Source: Dillenia suffruticosa (taxonomy: Eukaryota; Streptophyta; Magnoliopsida; Dilleniales; Dilleniaceae). Taken from it: a stretch of DNA of 64,000 bases. Below are positions 9,461 to 21,452 of this stretch, piece after piece (position 1 is the first letter of the stretch; every line of letters starts with the position of its first letter). The stretch spans positions 15,580,001 to 15,644,000 of the forward strand of contig JAVTVX010000020.1 in the NCBI GenBank assembly GCA_033439265.1. The letters run 5' to 3'. The position numbers were made by a program, and so were the translations under genes. The notes beneath the pieces are model-generated. The model was not told where the DNA came from. It searched no databases and worked only from the letters and a program-made list of their open reading frames with translations.

Positions 9461-12400
9461 CTTACCCTTCTTACTGACTTTTCGTGTAATTGTTGAGATC
9501 ATATACTTGCATTACTAGGCTGTATGTCCTAGTTAATATGGAAGTTGGTTTGTGTGATAGTGCAATTGAAGCTTAGTGTAAGATTTTCTAATGGATTTAG
9601 ATCTGACATATCATATTAAGTTGACCAGTTGCATCTGTTGTGGACGTTGCAAATATTGTAATTTTCATTTGTAGACCTCCCTTTATATTCAAAACCATGT
9701 AATAGAAAGAACTCAGGTGCCACCTCCTAGCGTCAGGATCTAATTGACCGATCTGGTAACTATCGTCTCTTCCCACCTCAACTTGTTCCAAATATAACCC
9801 TAGTTTGTGTTGAATTCATCTTTTCCAGCTTGAGTAATATGCATATTTCATATTTTTTTTTGTGCTATACTAATCGGTATCTGGAATAATATTTCGATTA
9901 ATCTGATTTAAGACTTACACTGACCCATCAAAAGGGTTATTCTGCTAGTATAGTTTTTTTTATACCGAAGTCACGAGTTGAATTCGAGAGTTTGGTTAAA
10001 TGATCTAACGTCACATCTCATTAGACTAACTATCGGTTGATAATATGCATACTTCATGACTAGTATTTATTAGGTACGTTTTGAATAAAAAAGTGTTATA
10101 TTTCTGTATTACTTATTTATATGATCATTATTTAGTTTTTTGTTTATGTTAAAAAATTATCTATTAGAATTGTAATTCTTGTAATTCTTAATGGGTACCT
10201 TTTAATAAGACCCTTTGTAAGGAAATGGGCCATAACAAAATTCTAGTCGTGTGTATAATCTCATCAATCATTTACTTGTGGTGCATGTATTCTAGGAATA
10301 TATAAGTCAAATTACAAGCAAATGGATGAGTTTATTTTTTAGTGAAAGGGCATCACTCGGTTCTGGGTAAGGCTTTAAAGAGTGGCTTGCATCACCATAA
10401 CTGCAAATGCTATTGCTGCTAATTCCAGATTTTTGTTGTTTAGCTTTCTGATCTTTAAATTTCCAATTTGAGGCCTGTAAATGTAATTATGAAATGGCTA
10501 AAGTTGCTGGGTTCCTTAGCTTAATGCCAAGCTTGGGTTTTTCGAAGAATTTAGCGATTTGCCACATTTACTCGCTTCTGCTTCATCACGAGGCGAATAT
10601 TAGCTCGTGCAAATTATGCATTGCAGACGGCATAAGGATTAAACACCAAAAGAATAAACAAGCGTTGGAAGTATGAAGAAAAAGTAGTTGTGTTTTGTGA
10701 AGCATTATTGCTAAATTATATAGTGTTCAAAGTCCCTTCGGGGACATCCGATGTATGATGTTCAAATAAATTTGGTCAGAACAGGGAATCTGATCCTAAT
10801 TTTATTGCCTAAGAATTATGAGTGATTGGCCTTGGGTTGGTGGCGGGAGGCGGCGGTCCTATTAATGGGAAAAGTAAGGTGAATTATGCTTTTCCCTGTT
10901 CTGATACACTAGGGTAGCGTCTGTCTGGTATAGGATCAGAGATTGGAGGGGAAACTATCGGAGGAGAAAATGACAGAGGGAAGAGGATAGAGAGAAGCAA
11001 TGTTTTCGTTTTTGTATGCACAACATCCGGATAATTTTATAATTTAATTGTTATTTTTCTCTTTTAAAGTTTTAACTTATAAATATATTAATTTTTTCTT
11101 CCGAAAAAATAATTTAAATCTCTTTAAAAAACAAAACTTAGTTTTTTTTTTCTTTTTAAAATTAATAACATTAATTTTCACTTTGTGAAATCATCAAATT
11201 ATTTTTAAAATTAATATATCAATTTTAAATTTTCTCTCTAAAAAATTAAATTGAAATGTTTTCTCTTCAAAGAGAGGGAGACTAATTTTCTATTTTAAAA
11301 AATTAATTTATTTCATATTTTCTTTTGTTAAACGCATTGATTTGAATTTTCTTTCACAAAAAAATAAAATTATTTTTTCTTTTTAAAATTTAGTGTATTA
11401 TATCTTTTTCTAAAAAATTTAAAGCATTTCAAATTTTGTCTTTTTATACTCATTGGTTTTATATTTTCTTTATCTAGAAACACTAAATCTATTTTTTTTC
11501 CTCTAAAATTGAACACTTGAGTTTTCTCTTTCCAAAAATTTTATTGATTCATATTTTTTCTGAATACATTGGTTTTTAAATTCTCTCTCTTTTAAAAAAA
11601 GTCAAATTTAGTTTTTTTCTTTTTAAAATGAAGTATTTTAATCTTCTCTCGTGGGTCTATTTGAGTAGAAGACATAGCTAATGCCCTTTCAGCAGGCTGA
11701 GCCACCGCGTGTGCTACCACCCTTATCGATTCTTTAGGAGGCAAGTCCCGAGAGGCCAGCACTAACAGTTCAACGATAGGGACAATCGCACAATGATGCA
11801 CCAGGTTAGGAAGATAAGGTTAGGGTTCCTATAGTTGCTAATCTGGATTCGTGTGCATTCCATTTTGTTATCTGATGTAGGATTAGTTTATTTTCTTGTA
11901 ATGTTTGAGTAGTGAGTGATTTGTCATGTTTGAGTATTGAGTGATCTGCATGCTACTTATACTCCTCGTGAGTTATGGTTGCTATCCCTTTGGTTTTGAT
12001 TTGACCAAGTGCCAGTTTTGTTATTGTGGATTGCCGATGAGTTCCATATGTTTTGACATGTGGACAATAGCCGCTTGTTTCGGGGGTTGTGGCTTCCAAT
12101 GCTCTAATCAAGAATGGTTGTGACCAACGACTGGACAACATAAGTGACATAGCAAGTGTATAGATTAGTTTAGGACAACCCTTTTCCCTTAGATGTTCGA
12201 TGGAGTATGAGTTATGATTTGACTAAATGATTACTAGATTCTCATCAAACATGGCTACTTTATTGAGTTGGCTAGTTAAGAGATTTGTTAAATAAAGCCT
12301 TTACATGATTCATTCTTCCATTCTTTTTCAGAAAACATAATGGAAAAAAGATAATAAATTCCATGTTAAGTCAAGAAGGAGCGAGAGTTCACCATACAAT

Positions 12401-12543
12401 ATGATGGTGGGTTAGTACTCTCAAGCCTAGTTGAATATGAAGAGCACCTCCATAGAGTTATACAGATAGTGAGGACACACGTCAACAAGGATGAACACCC
12501 TATTCAAATGGGATGATCCTTTGTCAAATATTGAGTGTGTTTA
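9461..12543. other. unassigned AT-rich DNA, no gene recognised
   Basis: This 3.1-kb stretch separates Gypsy-1 from CACTA-2. No long frame, LTR pair or known domain is visible. The short frames at 9597-9791, 10494-10676 and 11592-11801 carry no recognisable motif. A more GC-rich patch at 11650-11800 stands out from its surroundings. A U6 snRNA 5' fragment lies at 10732-10752. The region 11040-11640 is very AT-rich. Confidence 0.6.
10732..10752 (+). ncRNA. fragment of the U6 snRNA 5' end
   Basis: The 21 bases from GTCCCTTCGGGGACATCC through GAT are, from memory, the exact start of plant U6 spliceosomal RNA, including its 5' hairpin. Identity stops after that point and the catalytic core is absent. 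No upstream sequence element of the U6 promoter is seen, although a TATATAG lies about 15 bp upstream. This is a pseudogene fragment, not a functional snRNA gene. Confidence 0.6.
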
Positions 12544-13466
12544 CACTACAAAAAAACACAATTTTAGTTATGAATTTTCATGACGAAAAAAATTCGACGC
12601 TATTTTACGACAAATTTAGTGACAAAAACTTTTTCGTCACTAATTTGTTACAAAATTTGTGACGAAAAGGAAGTGTGACTAAATTAGCGACGGACACATC
12701 ATTCGTCGCTAAATTCGTCACTAATTAGTGACGAAAAAGTTTTCATGACTAAATTCGTCGCTAATTGACAACAAAAAATTTTTCGTTACAAATTTTGTCG
12801 CTAATTAGCGACGAATAATATTTCGTGGTTAAATTTTGTCGCTAATTAGCGATGAATAATATTTCGTGGTTAAATTTTGCCATGTATTTAAAATCCGTTG
12901 CAAAATTTAATCTTTTTTAAATAGAATTTTATTTTATTTATTTTTCTTTTTATTTTATTAATATGTTACATTTAAATTAAAAATTAATTTAGCGACGGAT
13001 TTGTTTTCTGTTGCTAAATTTAGTAACGAAAATCTCAATCCGTCGTTAATTTTTTTTATATATAATTAAATAAAATATAATATTAATGTAATATTTAAAT
13101 TAAAAAATTAATTTAGCAACGATAAAATTTATCTAAATCCGTCGCTGAATTTAATTTTTTTTAATTAAAATTTTATTTTATTAATTTATATTATCAGATC
13201 ATATTATTATTTTATAATATTTTAATTTACATTTTATTTTATTATATTATATTTTATTTTTTAGAAGAATAATATTATTTAATTCTTAAAAAAACTATAT
13301 ATTTTATTTTATTTAAATTATATATATTTTAATTAATTTATTATTTTTTTTCTTTTTTTGTTTGATTTAATATTTTTTATTATTGTATAGATAATTTTTA
13401 TTTTATTTGTATTATTTTATTCAATAATATAAATTTTTTAATTAAATATTAATCCGGCGCAGGCCG

Positions 13467-13740
13467 GGGCGCGCGCCTGTACGGACGCCCGTGCATGCAC
13501 GCACGGGTGCCGGGCTCATGCAGGCGCACGCCATGTTGGCGCGCCTACCCGGGCGCGCAGGTAGGCGCGCCCCTGCCTAGGTGCCCGCGGATGCACACAT
13601 GGGCACCGGGTGCAGGCAGGGGCGCGCGCCTGTCTGAGCGCCCGTGCATGCACACACGGGTGCCGGGCGCAGGTAGGGGCGCGTGCATGATCCGGCACAT
13701 GCCTGCCTGCCTGGGTGCCCGCGCCCACACGCATACGCAC
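13467..13740 (+). repeat. GC-rich ~57-bp minisatellite in CACTA-2
   Basis: Units starting GCGCGCGCCTGT or a close variant are at 13467, 13565, 13622 and near 13679, with a short 41-bp variant between the first two. Each unit includes CCCGTGCATGCAC and GGGTGCCGGG. The GC content contrasts sharply with the AT-rich flanks. The open frames on both strands here come from base composition and are not genes. Confidence 0.8.
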
Positions 13741-13796
13741 GGGCGCCCACCTTTCATTGTTTTAATGCTAAAAAATTGCTATAAATGTTATTAAAA

Positions 13797-13850
13797 GGAT
13801 TCGAATCTTGGATATCGAATTTAAATGGAAGATATATCGCCACTGCACCA
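13797..13850 (-). other. tRNA-like A and B boxes on the minus strand of CACTA-2
   Basis: On the minus strand TGGTGCAGTGG (13850-13840) fits the polymerase III A-box consensus, and GATTCGAATCC near 13807-13797 fits a B box. Spacing is about 32 bp, compatible with a SINE head. It directly flanks the GC-rich minisatellite. No tRNA fold is visible. Confidence 0.4.
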
Positions 13851-14440
13851 CCACTTAATGTTGTGTGATAATATGTTTTTTTTCTTTCTTTCTCCTTATT
13901 TGTTTTCTATTCTCACTTTTTTTTCCTTCGTCTTACTCTCATCTCTATTTTTGGGTTTTTTTTCCTTTCTATTCTCATTAATGAAATTTCTTATATATAA
14001 TAATTAAATTGATATTTTGTGATTAAATATATAGATTTTTTAAATTATTAATATATTATAATTTATTGATAATTATAATTTTATATTATTGAGATACCAT
14101 AATCCATTTTTAAATTATGGATTAAAAAAATAAAATAAAAATGAAATAGAATAATAAAATAATAAAATAAAGTAAAAAAGAACAAAAAAATAATATTAAT
14201 ATATTTTTTAATTAATTATTTATTTTATTTTAAATTAGTATTTTATTATTTTTTATTTTATTAAAAATTATCATATTTAATATTTTTAATTAATATTATT
14301 TTAGGTTGGTAGTTTAAATAAAAAAAGTTAATATATTTATTATTTTAAATTGTTATTATATATTATTTTATTATTGTTAGAAAAATGTGAAGAAAAGATA
14401 ATAAGTAAAAAAATAAAATTTTATATAACATAATATTATT

Positions 14441-14503
14441 TGGCTTGGTGGTTTACAGGTTTATGTTTATGCGTGTGCGTGTAGGTATGCAGGAGTTCGA
14501 ACC
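14441..14503 (+). other. tRNA-like A and B boxes on the plus strand of CACTA-2
   Basis: TGGCTTGGTGG at 14441-14451 and GAGTTCGAACC near 14493-14502 repeat the arrangement seen at 8376-8430 in CACTA-1. The following bases (AATTAAGCGAAGAGGGC) also match the CACTA-1 copy, so this is a shared internal module. Confidence 0.45.
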
Positions 14504-14576
14504 ACGGTGGACACACGAGGCAAATTGGCATTTTTCAGCAATTAAGCGAAGAGGGCTGATGTTGGAGTGGGCGCGT

Positions 14577-14790
14577 TTGTAGGCGGGGGTACTGGCTCGG
14601 GCGGGCGGGCAGCTTGTAGGTTGGTGCTGGCTTGGGCGGGCGGGCAGCTTGTAGGCTGATATTGACTCGGGTGGGTGGGGTGGGTGAGGCCCGTCCAGGC
14701 ACGTGGCTTCCAGGCTAGTGCTGGCTCAGGTGGGCGGGGCCATCCAGGCACATGCTGGCTCGGGTGGGCAAAGGCCCGTCCAGGCACATG
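14577..14790 (+). repeat. second GC-rich minisatellite in CACTA-2
   Basis: A roughly 35-bp unit (GCTTGTAGG, then CTGGCTCGGGCGGGCGGGCA) repeats from 14577 to about 14680. It is followed by repeats holding CCGTCCAGGCAC up to 14790. Related sequence occurs once in CACTA-1 at 8479-8560. Confidence 0.75.
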
Positions 14791-15208
14791 CATTCCCTGG
14801 GCATTTTGACGAATTTGGAATCAGTGACGGATTTTTTTATTCGTCGCTAAATTAGAGACGGATAATTTTTCGACGGACTTTTTTTTTTCTTAAATTAGCG
14901 ACGGATTTAGTGACAATAATTATCTGTCGCTAAATTTAGCGACGAATTTTAGATTTTCGTCGCTAAATTTAGTAACGGATTTTTTTATATCGCTAATTTA
15001 ACGACGGATAATTTTTCATCGCTAAATTTTGTGACGAATTTTAGCGACAAAAAATTATTTGTCACTAAATTTAGTGACGGATTTCAGATTCGTTGCTAAA
15101 TTTAACGATAAATTTCTAATTTTCGTCGTTAAATTTTTGCGACACGTAATTAGAGACGAAAAATTTTTCATCACTAAATTTGTGGTTAAAATGCTGTTTT
15201 TTATAGTG

Positions 15209-16640
15209 TTAGTTAACAAGTGGAAGTAGATGTAATAATTTTAAAATTTTTTAATATAAACCCTATTTTAAATATTGCATATTTAATAAAACAAATCGAA
15301 CCAAAGCATTTTATGAATATGATTTAACAAACTTAAGACCAATATACAAATTACTGTGAACATGAAGAACATCAACATGCATATAAACAAGAGAAAGGTT
15401 CGAAAATCATGCCTTTATTTATGTGAAAACTTGATTTCTTTTTTGATTGACTCCCCAATTGTAAAGTTTCCGGTCCATCCACACAAGCAAATGTGAGTTG
15501 CTCCGGAAATTAGTCGAAACAAAAGTTCAGATACTCAAAGGTGGACCAAGTCCAGAGGACAAAAAAAAAAGCAATGTGAGTAGCCAAAAAGAGTTTTGAT
15601 CCCCAGCAAAATTCCAACAAGAAGATCTAGGTTGAGATTTTAAAAAACCTTTAAATTAGGTTGCATTTTGAAAATTACTCCAACGGAATTTCAAAATTCC
15701 TCTTTCCTCTTTAACTTTCTACTCTCTCTACTCTATGAAAAAATCTCTCTCAGAATTTTACGGTGAATGAATTAGTAGAAAAGACCACTATTTATAAAGT
15801 AGAGGGCATTAAAAGATTCTATAAGTTTCTCTAAATTTACTAGAATTTTATTTTCGAAATAATTTATCTGCTTGTGCCCAAAGACTAACAAGCTATTAAC
15901 ACCTAATTTAACCTTTTTATATATATAAAAAAGAAACTCTATATCAAAAAAATAAAGGATACACAGATTTTAGGACATACTCTAAGAAACTTGAGGAATC
16001 AGCGATTTATATAAAAGATCTAAGTTCTAGTCACAAATAATGGTAAGACTACATTAACAAAATCACTCGTTTGAAAGCGCTCCATTAAAGCTAACTGGAC
16101 AATGAAGACAAAACGAGGAATTGCTCTTGAAAACTAAACCCAATCCACCCATGGAACCGAAGGATAAGAACATCTGAATGCCTCCAAGCCGATGTAATAG
16201 AAAACTCTCCACTTGAGCTAAACGACTCCTCAAAAGATACCAGAAAATGTCAAACCAGAAAGATAAACGACTCTCATCTCTCTCCTCCATGCCATCAGCT
16301 CCCAAATCAAGTACCGTAAGGAAAAGAGTTTCCTCCAAATCCACGAACATCTATTTGGAACTCTAACATATCAAAAGCTACGGCCCCTCAAAAGATAGCT
16401 CCGCACCTATCTAATCCATACATTATCCTCTGGATCTGAAAGAAAATGTCATATGTGCTTAAGTTGGGCGGCTCTATTCCAATCCATGACTTGCTTCAAC
16501 CCAAAACCCCCTTCCTCTTTAGATTAGCATGCAAGTGACCAAGCAACCTTGGCTTTATGTCAGTAAAGAGATGGACCAGACCTTAAGAGCCTAAACATAA
16601 GCTGCTTAATCTCCTTACATACCATATTTAGAAGAAGGAA
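15209..16640. other. unassigned stretch with a minus-strand TATA-like leader
   Basis: No recognised domain. On the minus strand TTTATAAATAG near 15789-15800 is followed by a CT-rich leader-like tract (15700-15760), which looks like an LTR or promoter fragment, but no partner LTR was found. A 95-residue minus-strand frame at 16063-16350 could be the decayed end of the neighbouring LINE; I cannot confirm it. Confidence 0.4.
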
Positions 16641-17648
16641 AATAGAAGATTAATATATCTGAATCAAAAAAAGAACAGAGATAGCCAACTGTAACCGACC
16701 TGCATAGGATAAGTATCTACTTGTCCAGTGTTGGATATGAGCTATTATGCGCTGAACCAACCGAGAGTGCAATCTGAGACTGAAAGCAGGGTCAACAAAA
16801 AGGGAACCCCCAAATACCAAATAAGGAGACAACCTTGGTGAAATCTCGAAATCCTTAAGATCTCCTCCCTAACCTCATAATTTACTGCTTCAAAAAAGAT
16901 TTTGCTCTTTTGTGGGTTCATGCTCAAACTAGATAACATCTCAGACTGAGCTAAGCCATCTAAGATACTTTGAATTGAAGAAAAACTACCCCAAGAGAAA
17001 AGAATTAGGTTATCCGCAAAACAAAGATAAGACAACCTAACCTCATGGCATCTACAATGATACTTAAAGTAAGGTCCCTTAGTGATCCACTACATCAAAC
17101 CTGAGAAAACCTTGATGACCATCACGAAGAGCATGGGGGACAGTGGATCTCCTTGCCAAAGACCCCTCGAGCTCTGAAAAAAATCTGTCAGCTCCCTATT
17201 AATCACGATCGCAAAACTCATCATAGTGACACACTCCATAATCCACTCAATTAACCAAATAGAAAAGCCAATGCACTCTAAAACCATCATAAGGAAATCC
17301 CTCTTTATAGAGTCATAGTGCTTTATAATATCCATTTTTATTGCACATTGTGGGGAACCACGTTTTAGGTAATAACCATGAAAAAGCACATGGGCAAGAA
17401 GGTTGTTATCCCCAATCCTCCTCCCCTCACAAACGCCAACTGCTCACTACTAATAATACTTAGAAGCACTGACTCACTCTTGCTGCAATAATTCTCAAAA
17501 TGCAATTATAAACTGTATTACAACAAAAGATGGGCCTAAAATTCAATAAAGATGTTGGATTATCTGTCTTTGGGATAAGTAAAATGATGGTACCATTCAC
17601 TTTCCTAAGAAATCTCCTGTAAGCATAGAAATCCAATACAGCTTGCTA
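16640..17648 (-). pseudogene. LINE (L1-type) reverse transcriptase remnant
   Basis: Read on the minus strand, several frames add up to a non-LTR reverse transcriptase. In order they are a VNGTIILLIPKTDNPTSLLN-type start near 17600, CAIKMDIIKHYDS near 17330, GLWQGDPLSPMLFV near 17150, CFADNLILF near 17020 and the LSYAGRLQLA segment near 16700 typical of plant L1 elements. The usual FADD catalytic box reads FADN. Frameshifts separate the pieces. The endonuclease and upstream part are lost, and the copy is cut at 17648 by a copia LTR. Confidence 0.8.
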
Positions 17649-18985
17649 TGCAACCAGAGAGGGGATGAATAGTTGAATATGGACTTTTTATCACTTTTTA
17701 AAATTTGTGCTAATACTACATCCAGAAATTTAATGACAGAGAACACAATAACTTTTTATAGTGGTTCCACCAAACTCAGTGTACGTCTACTCCCAAACTC
17801 TCCCTGGATTTTTTACTAATAGCTTGGAAATACAAAGTTGATTACATGTTCAAGTTTAACTTTTAACACTATTCCTATTGAAAACTTCTATTCAATTTTA
17901 CACTGATCGAGTTTTTGACTTTCTAGACTTAAGGCAGTGGTACTCACTCCTTAATCTTGACACTTATACTGAACTGAAAATAAATGTCAAGAGTTGAGAC
18001 TCTTTTCCCTCAAATTTGACAGTTTAAGAATAGGCTTTCAAATTTTTAACAATTGGAGGAAATTTAAAAAAACATAATTAAATTGTTGGGAACTTTCAGA
18101 GCATTCAATTCTCCTAATCCTCTCTTCTTCAAGTCTCTGGTATTTAATGTGATATTCAATAGATCCGTTGAGGGTTTGTGAGGTTTGTTACATCCGAATA
18201 TTGAGTATTTAATCTTCGCCATTAAAGCTCTGTAACTATTCCTCCCTTTGCATTGAGCCTCCACTCTTTTACTGGCACCACTTCTTATTTAACCTAATCA
18301 GAATATGTTTGTACTGCATTTGAATGTTAGTTTTCATAGAAAGGGAAATATTTCAAAAATCGAACAAACGAAGTGATCATTTAATTCAAAATTGTTTTGC
18401 AAATATGATTTCTGAAATATGCAGATTGACAACTTTAATATAGATATTGACTCGAATTCAAAAACTTTATTTTGTATTTTTGTCAAAACAAGTTGAAAGG
18501 CTATCATATGGGTCGACAAGATTCTGTGTCGAATAAAATAGGTGGACACATAGTTCTGAATTGGTCGATGTGTGTATACATTTTGACAAGGTTGTGACCA
18601 TGTCAATGTGTAATATCAAGGACTCAATCAATATTAGGTCTACAAATCAGTTTAATACATCGATATATCACCATGTAAGATAAAAATTGGTGGATCTGTG
18701 AAAATAAATTGGTCGATGTGATTTTACTTGTTAACAGGAATTATGATGGATCGATGTATGTGATTTAGAATCAAGGATAGACGGGTCGACAAGTGCCTTT
18801 CATAGGTTGATGTGTCACTATTTATTAATAAAATTGGTGGACCTAGTTCAGTGAATTGATCGAACTGTCTTTGGTACATCGACATGTAGAATGGTGGGTT
18901 GATGTGTATGCTTCAGAGACAAGAATATATAGGTTGACATGTTGTCTACATGGGTTGATGTGTCACTGTTCATCAATAAAATAGG
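17649..18985 (-). repeat. Copia-1-family LTR, minus orientation
   Basis: This is an inverted, diverged copy of 20362-21427. The end at 17649, CCAGAGAGGGGATGAATAGT, corresponds to the LTR end next to the Copia-1 primer site. The outer part is shared with 52614-52853. It is dense in degenerate GGTCGACATG or GGTCGATGTGT motifs. The right end is replaced by a gypsy integrase fragment. Confidence 0.78.
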
Positions 18986-19072
18986 TTGATGTATGTAGCA
19001 TTCAGGTTGGAGTTGCCAGATGAGCTTTCATGCATCCATGATGTCTTCCACGTCTCGGTACTTAAAATTCGT
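18986..19072 (+). pseudogene. short integrase tail fragment of a Tekay-type gypsy element
   Basis: The plus strand encodes LELPDELSCIHDVFHVSVL, the stretch just before the chromodomain in Tekay-type integrase. Tekay-2 has the matching segment at 60295-60350. No more of the gene survives here. Confidence 0.75.
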
Positions 19073-20190
19073 ATTGAAATGACTTTGTGCCACTTTTGAG
19101 AACTTGACAAGATTTATATACTTCCATTTACATTGGCACATTGATTGACTTGGTTTTGATGAATTGATATGGGCCAAATTTACTTACTTGTGATGCGTGG
19201 GTTGGTTGCTCACTTGTGATATGATGATGTGATGATATCCATGATGGACTTCCATAGCTACGAAGGGCTTTGGCAATGGCACCGATTGTGTCCAGATACT
19301 CTTCTGTAGGAGGTATGCCCCAAACGCCATATGTATAGTTGCGGCCGGATTAACCATATAAGGGACGATGTGTGTACGCCACTGTTTAGCTCCGGACAAA
19401 TTCTATACATGATTTATATTATTGTGCTTGATACTATTGAGGCCTGTGGCCAAATTAGGGAAGAGAGCCTGATTTGTTTTATATTTGCACAAAAAAACCC
19501 CAATGTACCTGTTATTGGTCGCAGTAGACCATCATCGAGGATATTTTATTAGCCAACTCTATATTATTTTGAAACGTTGACGGATGCTTATGTTGATACT
19601 ACGATGTATGACATATGATTCATGATTTGTGAAATTGTCATGATTGTTTATAATGCTGTCGTATTTTAAATTGTGTTTTGACACTCCGTGCTTACACATA
19701 TAACTAATAACTTATTGTCGATCCTCTCACTCACTGAGTATTTCCCCATAAATACTCGCCCCTCATTTTCCATGATTTTAGATATAGATTGGCAGGGAGA
19801 CGTGTCGAGAGACATTTCGACACACTTGATATACTTTTGGAGACATCGAACTTTTGGATATGGATAACCATTCTTCCACGATGGAGTTGATGATATATTT
19901 ATTTGAGATCTGTAGAATGACCATTTTACATTTATTTGGTATGACTATATTTATGTTATGTAAATATAATTTGAAACTCTTGAGTTGTTTATTCATGCAT
20001 TTAGGCAAAATGTTGCATTTTAAATTTTGTTTTACTTGGGAATATGTTTTTTTAGGAAAAACAGCTTTTAAACAGGTTATATAGGTTGATTTGATAGCTT
20101 ACGGTATCTTGATATATGGGTAGGTTCTACCAGTATATCGAGATATTGTGGCGGTTGTCATGTGCTCTATCTGAGGGTCGGGGCATGACA
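19073..20190 (+). repeat. Tekay-type LTR fragment, 3' part
   Basis: Matches about 51510-52613 in the same orientation and 35311-36400 in the opposite one. It ends GGGGCATGACA at 20190, the family LTR terminus. The 5' part of the LTR is missing and is replaced by the integrase tail fragment. Confidence 0.75.
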
Positions 20191-20361
20191 CCATCGGTGG
20201 TCATTTTGGAAATTTTGAATTTCTGGCAATTGAATCGAAATTTTCGGGAGTCGTTTTAGCTGAAAAAATTTTTAGTAGATTTTGTACATAGAATATGAAT
20301 AATAGCATATATAAAATGAAGAGAAGTACAGTAGTGAGTAGATCAAATTGTCGGTGTTACA
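20191..20361 (-). repeat. Tekay-type LTR fragment, 5' start, inverted
   Basis: Matches 48720-48911, including TAGAATATGAATAAT and the terminal GTGTTACA. It is in the opposite orientation to the piece on its left, so two LTR ends abut here as a rearrangement. Confidence 0.65.
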
Positions 20362-21427
20362 CATCAACCCATCATAATTCTTATTGACAAGTAAAATCAC
20401 TTTAACCAATTTATTTTCACAGGTCCACCAATTTTTATCCTACACAGTGATATGTCGATACATTAAACGGACTTGTCGACCTAATATTTATTGAGTCCTT
20501 GATATTACACATCGACATGGTCGCAACCTTGTCGACATGCATATACACATCGATCAATTTAGAACTATGTCTACCTATTTTATTTGACACAGTATCTTGT
20601 CGACCCACATGATAACCTGTCGACCTATTTTTACAAAAATACACTATAAAATTTTTGAATTCGGATCAATATCCATATTAAAGTTGTCGACCCACATATG
20701 TCAGAAATCAGATCTACGAAATATTCCCCTTTCTATGAAACCTATTTGAACTATACAGTCATTTCGTTTGTTCAATTTCTGAAATATTTCCCTTTCTATG
20801 AAAACTAATGTTCAAATCCAACACAAGCATGTTTGATTGGGCTAAATAAGAAGTGGCACTAGTAAAAGAGTGGAGACTCAGTGCGAAGGAATAGTTGTAG
20901 AACTTTAATGGCAAAAATTAAATGTTCAACATTTGGATGCAACAAACCTCACCAAGCCTCAACGGATCTATTGAACATCACATTAAATACCAGAGACTTG
21001 AAGAAGAGAGTCAACTCTTCTTAAAAATTTGAAAATTTGAAAGCCTATTCTTAAACTGTCAAATCTAAGGAAAAAGAGTCAACTCTTGACGTTTATTTTC
21101 ATTTCAGTACAAGTGTCAAGAATTAAGGAGTGAGTATCACTGCCTTAAGTCTAGAAACTCAAAAACTCAATCTATGTAAAATTGAATAGAAGTGTTCAGT
21201 AGGAATAATGTTAAAGTTAATCTTGAACCTGTAATCAAATTTGTATTTCCAAACTATTAGTGAAAAATCCACGGGGAGCCTGGAAGTGGAGGTACGCCAA
21301 GTTTGGTGGAACCACTATAAAAATTCTTGTATTCTCTATCTTAAAATTTCTAGTTCTAGTATTAGCACAAATTTTAAAAAGTGATAAAAATCCATATTCA
21401 ACTATTCACCCATTTAGTTGAATAACG
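20362..21427 (+). repeat. 5' LTR of Copia-1, truncated
   Basis: The plus-orientation LTR is joined directly to the Copia-1 primer site. Its left part is missing. It pairs with 17649-18985 as an inverted repeat, and with 52614-52853 plus 63205-63660. Confidence 0.78.
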
Positions 21428-21452
21428 ATTGGCATCAGAATGAGTGTGTAGA

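Larger units (their letters stand above)
12544..15208. mobile_element. CACTA-2: second non-autonomous CACTA-type transposon
   Basis: The 2665-bp element begins CACTACAAAAAAACAC and ends TTTTTTATAGTG, with TTA duplicated at 12541-12543 and 15209-15211. Both subterminal regions carry the same GCGACGAA/TTCGTCGC motifs as CACTA-1, so the two are one family. No transposase is encoded. The middle is AT-rich DNA containing two GC-rich minisatellite blocks and two tRNA-like box pairs. The right terminus has a base change (ATAGTG in place of GTAGTG), so its mobility is doubtful. Confidence 0.9.

Noticed and set aside
10732..10838. A functional U6 snRNA gene
   Set aside because: Identity ends after 21 bases and the conserved catalytic core is absent.
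13495..13794. Overlapping open frames on both strands, up to 99 residues
   Set aside because: They fall in a GC-rich minisatellite; stop codons are rare there because of composition and repetition. No domain or conservation.
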